NCBI GenBank assembly: GCA_023014335.1
Contig: JAECYW010000010.1
Span: forward strand, 558,001 to 622,000
Direction of reading: 5' to 3'
DNA length: 64,000 nucleotides
From: Galerina marginata
Taxonomy: Eukaryota; Basidiomycota; Agaricomycetes; Agaricales; Galerinaceae
The position numbers and the translations under genes are program-made. A model generated the notes under the pieces. That model made no database searches and was not told the DNA's origin. It saw only the letters and a list, made by a program, of their open reading frames with translations. How positions within the stretch are numbered: position 1 is the stretch's first letter; each line of letters starts with the position of its first letter. This document shows, one piece after another, positions 62,970 through 64,000 of this stretch.

Positions 62970-64000
62970 ATGGCTATCTTAGAAGGCGGCGGCGGAAGTG
63001 ACCATGACCTCATGCAGTTATGGGCTGTAATTACCGAGCTTGGGGAGCAGCTCACCCAGAACCGGGCCATGTCAGTTTCGCTATATGGACTAGCGGGAAA
63101 GATCAAGGTAGTGAAATTCGCGTATGTTCAGAGATTCGTTAACGACGCTCTTGCCAGAATCAAGCCGTAAACTCGCAAACGGGTTTTGTTCTTCGTCGGT
63201 GCGTTCCGCGATGTATTTCTTATTCAACAAGCTTATATTTCGTATGCTAGGTTTAATCTGGACAAAGCACAGGGTAAACATGTTCCATATTCTAAATCAA
63301 CTATGGCTGAACGAATGTGGCGCAGAGGAATACGATTCCGAGCTAGAGAACATGAATGCCGCTATGACGTTAGAGAACCGAGGCTTGCAACACGACAATA
63401 AACAACTTAACGCTCTTATAAAGGAATACGAGCAGACAGCTGGAGACCCTTATGAGTTGAGAACTTTCTGCCCATTCCTAACATCCTGATTGCTGACCTC
63501 GTATGACAGGCGCCTTTAGAAATCGTGCTGTAAGCAGCCTTCAATAAATTCGCGTTGAATTGATAACTTATTAACCCTCTTCTTCTTTAGCAAGATGTGC
63601 AGGAACGCGAGCTTTCACTGATTCCGCGATTACGAAGCGAAGTTACTCGCTCGGGAAGAAGAGAATGCACAGAAGGACCTTGACTCTAGTACCGCCATCT
63701 CTAACTCACTTGTCCGCTTATCACATCTGCTTCGCCAAGTACTTCGGTCACAGAATGGTGAAGACTCGGAGTCACCTGTAACGCGGACAGATAACGAAGA
63801 AGACCGCGAACCATGGATTGCCTCGGCACCATCTGACCTTGCTTTGGAGAGAGATATTGAACTCGCGCGCCTTGAAAAGGAGAACGAGGAATTACGGAGG
63901 CTCATGGGGCTGCTTCCGCCAATTCCTAGGAAAGATAGCGGTTCCGATTTTCGACCAATATTCGAGGCTCCACATCCTGTACGGCTTCCAAGCATGCAAA
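62970..64000 (+). CDS. SIKE/FGFR1OP2-like coiled-coil protein (STRIPAK component), 3' end beyond window
   Basis: Coiled-coil protein related to SIKE and FGFR1OP2, in filamentous fungi a subunit of the striatin-PP2A (STRIPAK) complex. Start ATG 62970: LMQLWAVITELGEQLTQNRA, then SQTGFVLRRFNLDKAQ, ELENMNAAMTLENRGLQHDN with KQLNALIKEYEQT, and later LETLMSAFRNRAQDVQEREL and YEAKLLAREEENAQKDLDSS. Heptad-like Leu spacing is evident. The gene continues past the right edge with a Pro/Asp-rich tail. Two extra single bases are apparent: at 63439 (ACA-G-CTG) and 63624-63625 (ATT-C-CGC). The first breaks EQT|LETLM and the second breaks LSLI|RDYEAK. Introns at about 63109-63163 and 63200-63250 are canonical. 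Confidence 0.88.

Overview
The window comes from a filamentous basidiomycete, most likely an Agaricomycete. Coding sequence is cut by many short introns (about 46-65 nt), genes lie 60-1000 nt apart on both strands, and the recognisable proteins are fungal housekeeping types with basidiomycete-style extensions. I recognise no rRNA, tRNA or CRISPR array and nothing prokaryotic.

Layout, left to right. 1-3785: DEAH helicase ECM16/DHR1 (minus, runs off the left edge). 4875-11060: four plus-strand genes: DPB3-like histone-fold protein, 2OG-Fe(II) dioxygenase, ARC1-like tRNA-binding cofactor, mitochondrial ribosomal protein uL6m. 11345-22151: minus-strand run of ULP2-like SUMO protease, KRE6-type glucan-synthesis protein, short-chain dehydrogenase and F-box protein. 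22469-29782: splicing factor PRP24/SART3 and a MATH-BTB protein (plus). 30532-32000: GRASP Golgi protein (minus). 34133-38840: Zn2Cys6 regulator and SUMO E1 subunit AOS1 (plus). 38841-42051: gene-poor, apparently decayed DNA. 42052-50510: a flavoprotein dehydrogenase gene split by a 6-kb DNA transposon. 50569-57253: phospholipase D (PLD1/SPO14). 57662-59916: conserved basidiomycete protein of unknown function. 59995-62675: DEAD helicase DRS1 (minus). 62970-end: SIKE/FGFR1OP2-like STRIPAK coiled-coil protein, cut by the right edge.

The most interesting object is the transposon at 44425-50433. It has 38-bp terminal inverted repeats (34 of 38 identical), a perfect 8-bp target duplication, paired subterminal motifs, and one seven-exon gene whose joined exons total 5124 nt, an intact frame of 1707 aa. 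The core aligns by eye with P-element/THAP9 transposases. The N-terminus has a BED-like zinc finger; the C-terminus has further zinc fingers and a PHD-type finger. Removing the element and one target copy restores an uninterrupted 521-aa flavoprotein frame, so the insertion looks recent. It ends 135 nt upstream of the PLD1 start codon.

A second pattern is a series of at least 13 apparent single-base indels in seven conserved genes (ECM16, PRP24, AOS1, PLD1, the 57662 gene, DRS1, SIKE), while the transposase and many neighbours have none that I can see. Assembly error is the simplest explanation, but the sites are listed so they can be checked. Functionally the window mixes ribosome biogenesis (ECM16, DRS1), splicing (PRP24), the SUMO cycle (ULP2, AOS1), secretion and lipid signalling (GRASP, PLD1) and wall synthesis (KRE6). 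These are neighbours on a eukaryotic chromosome, not an operon.
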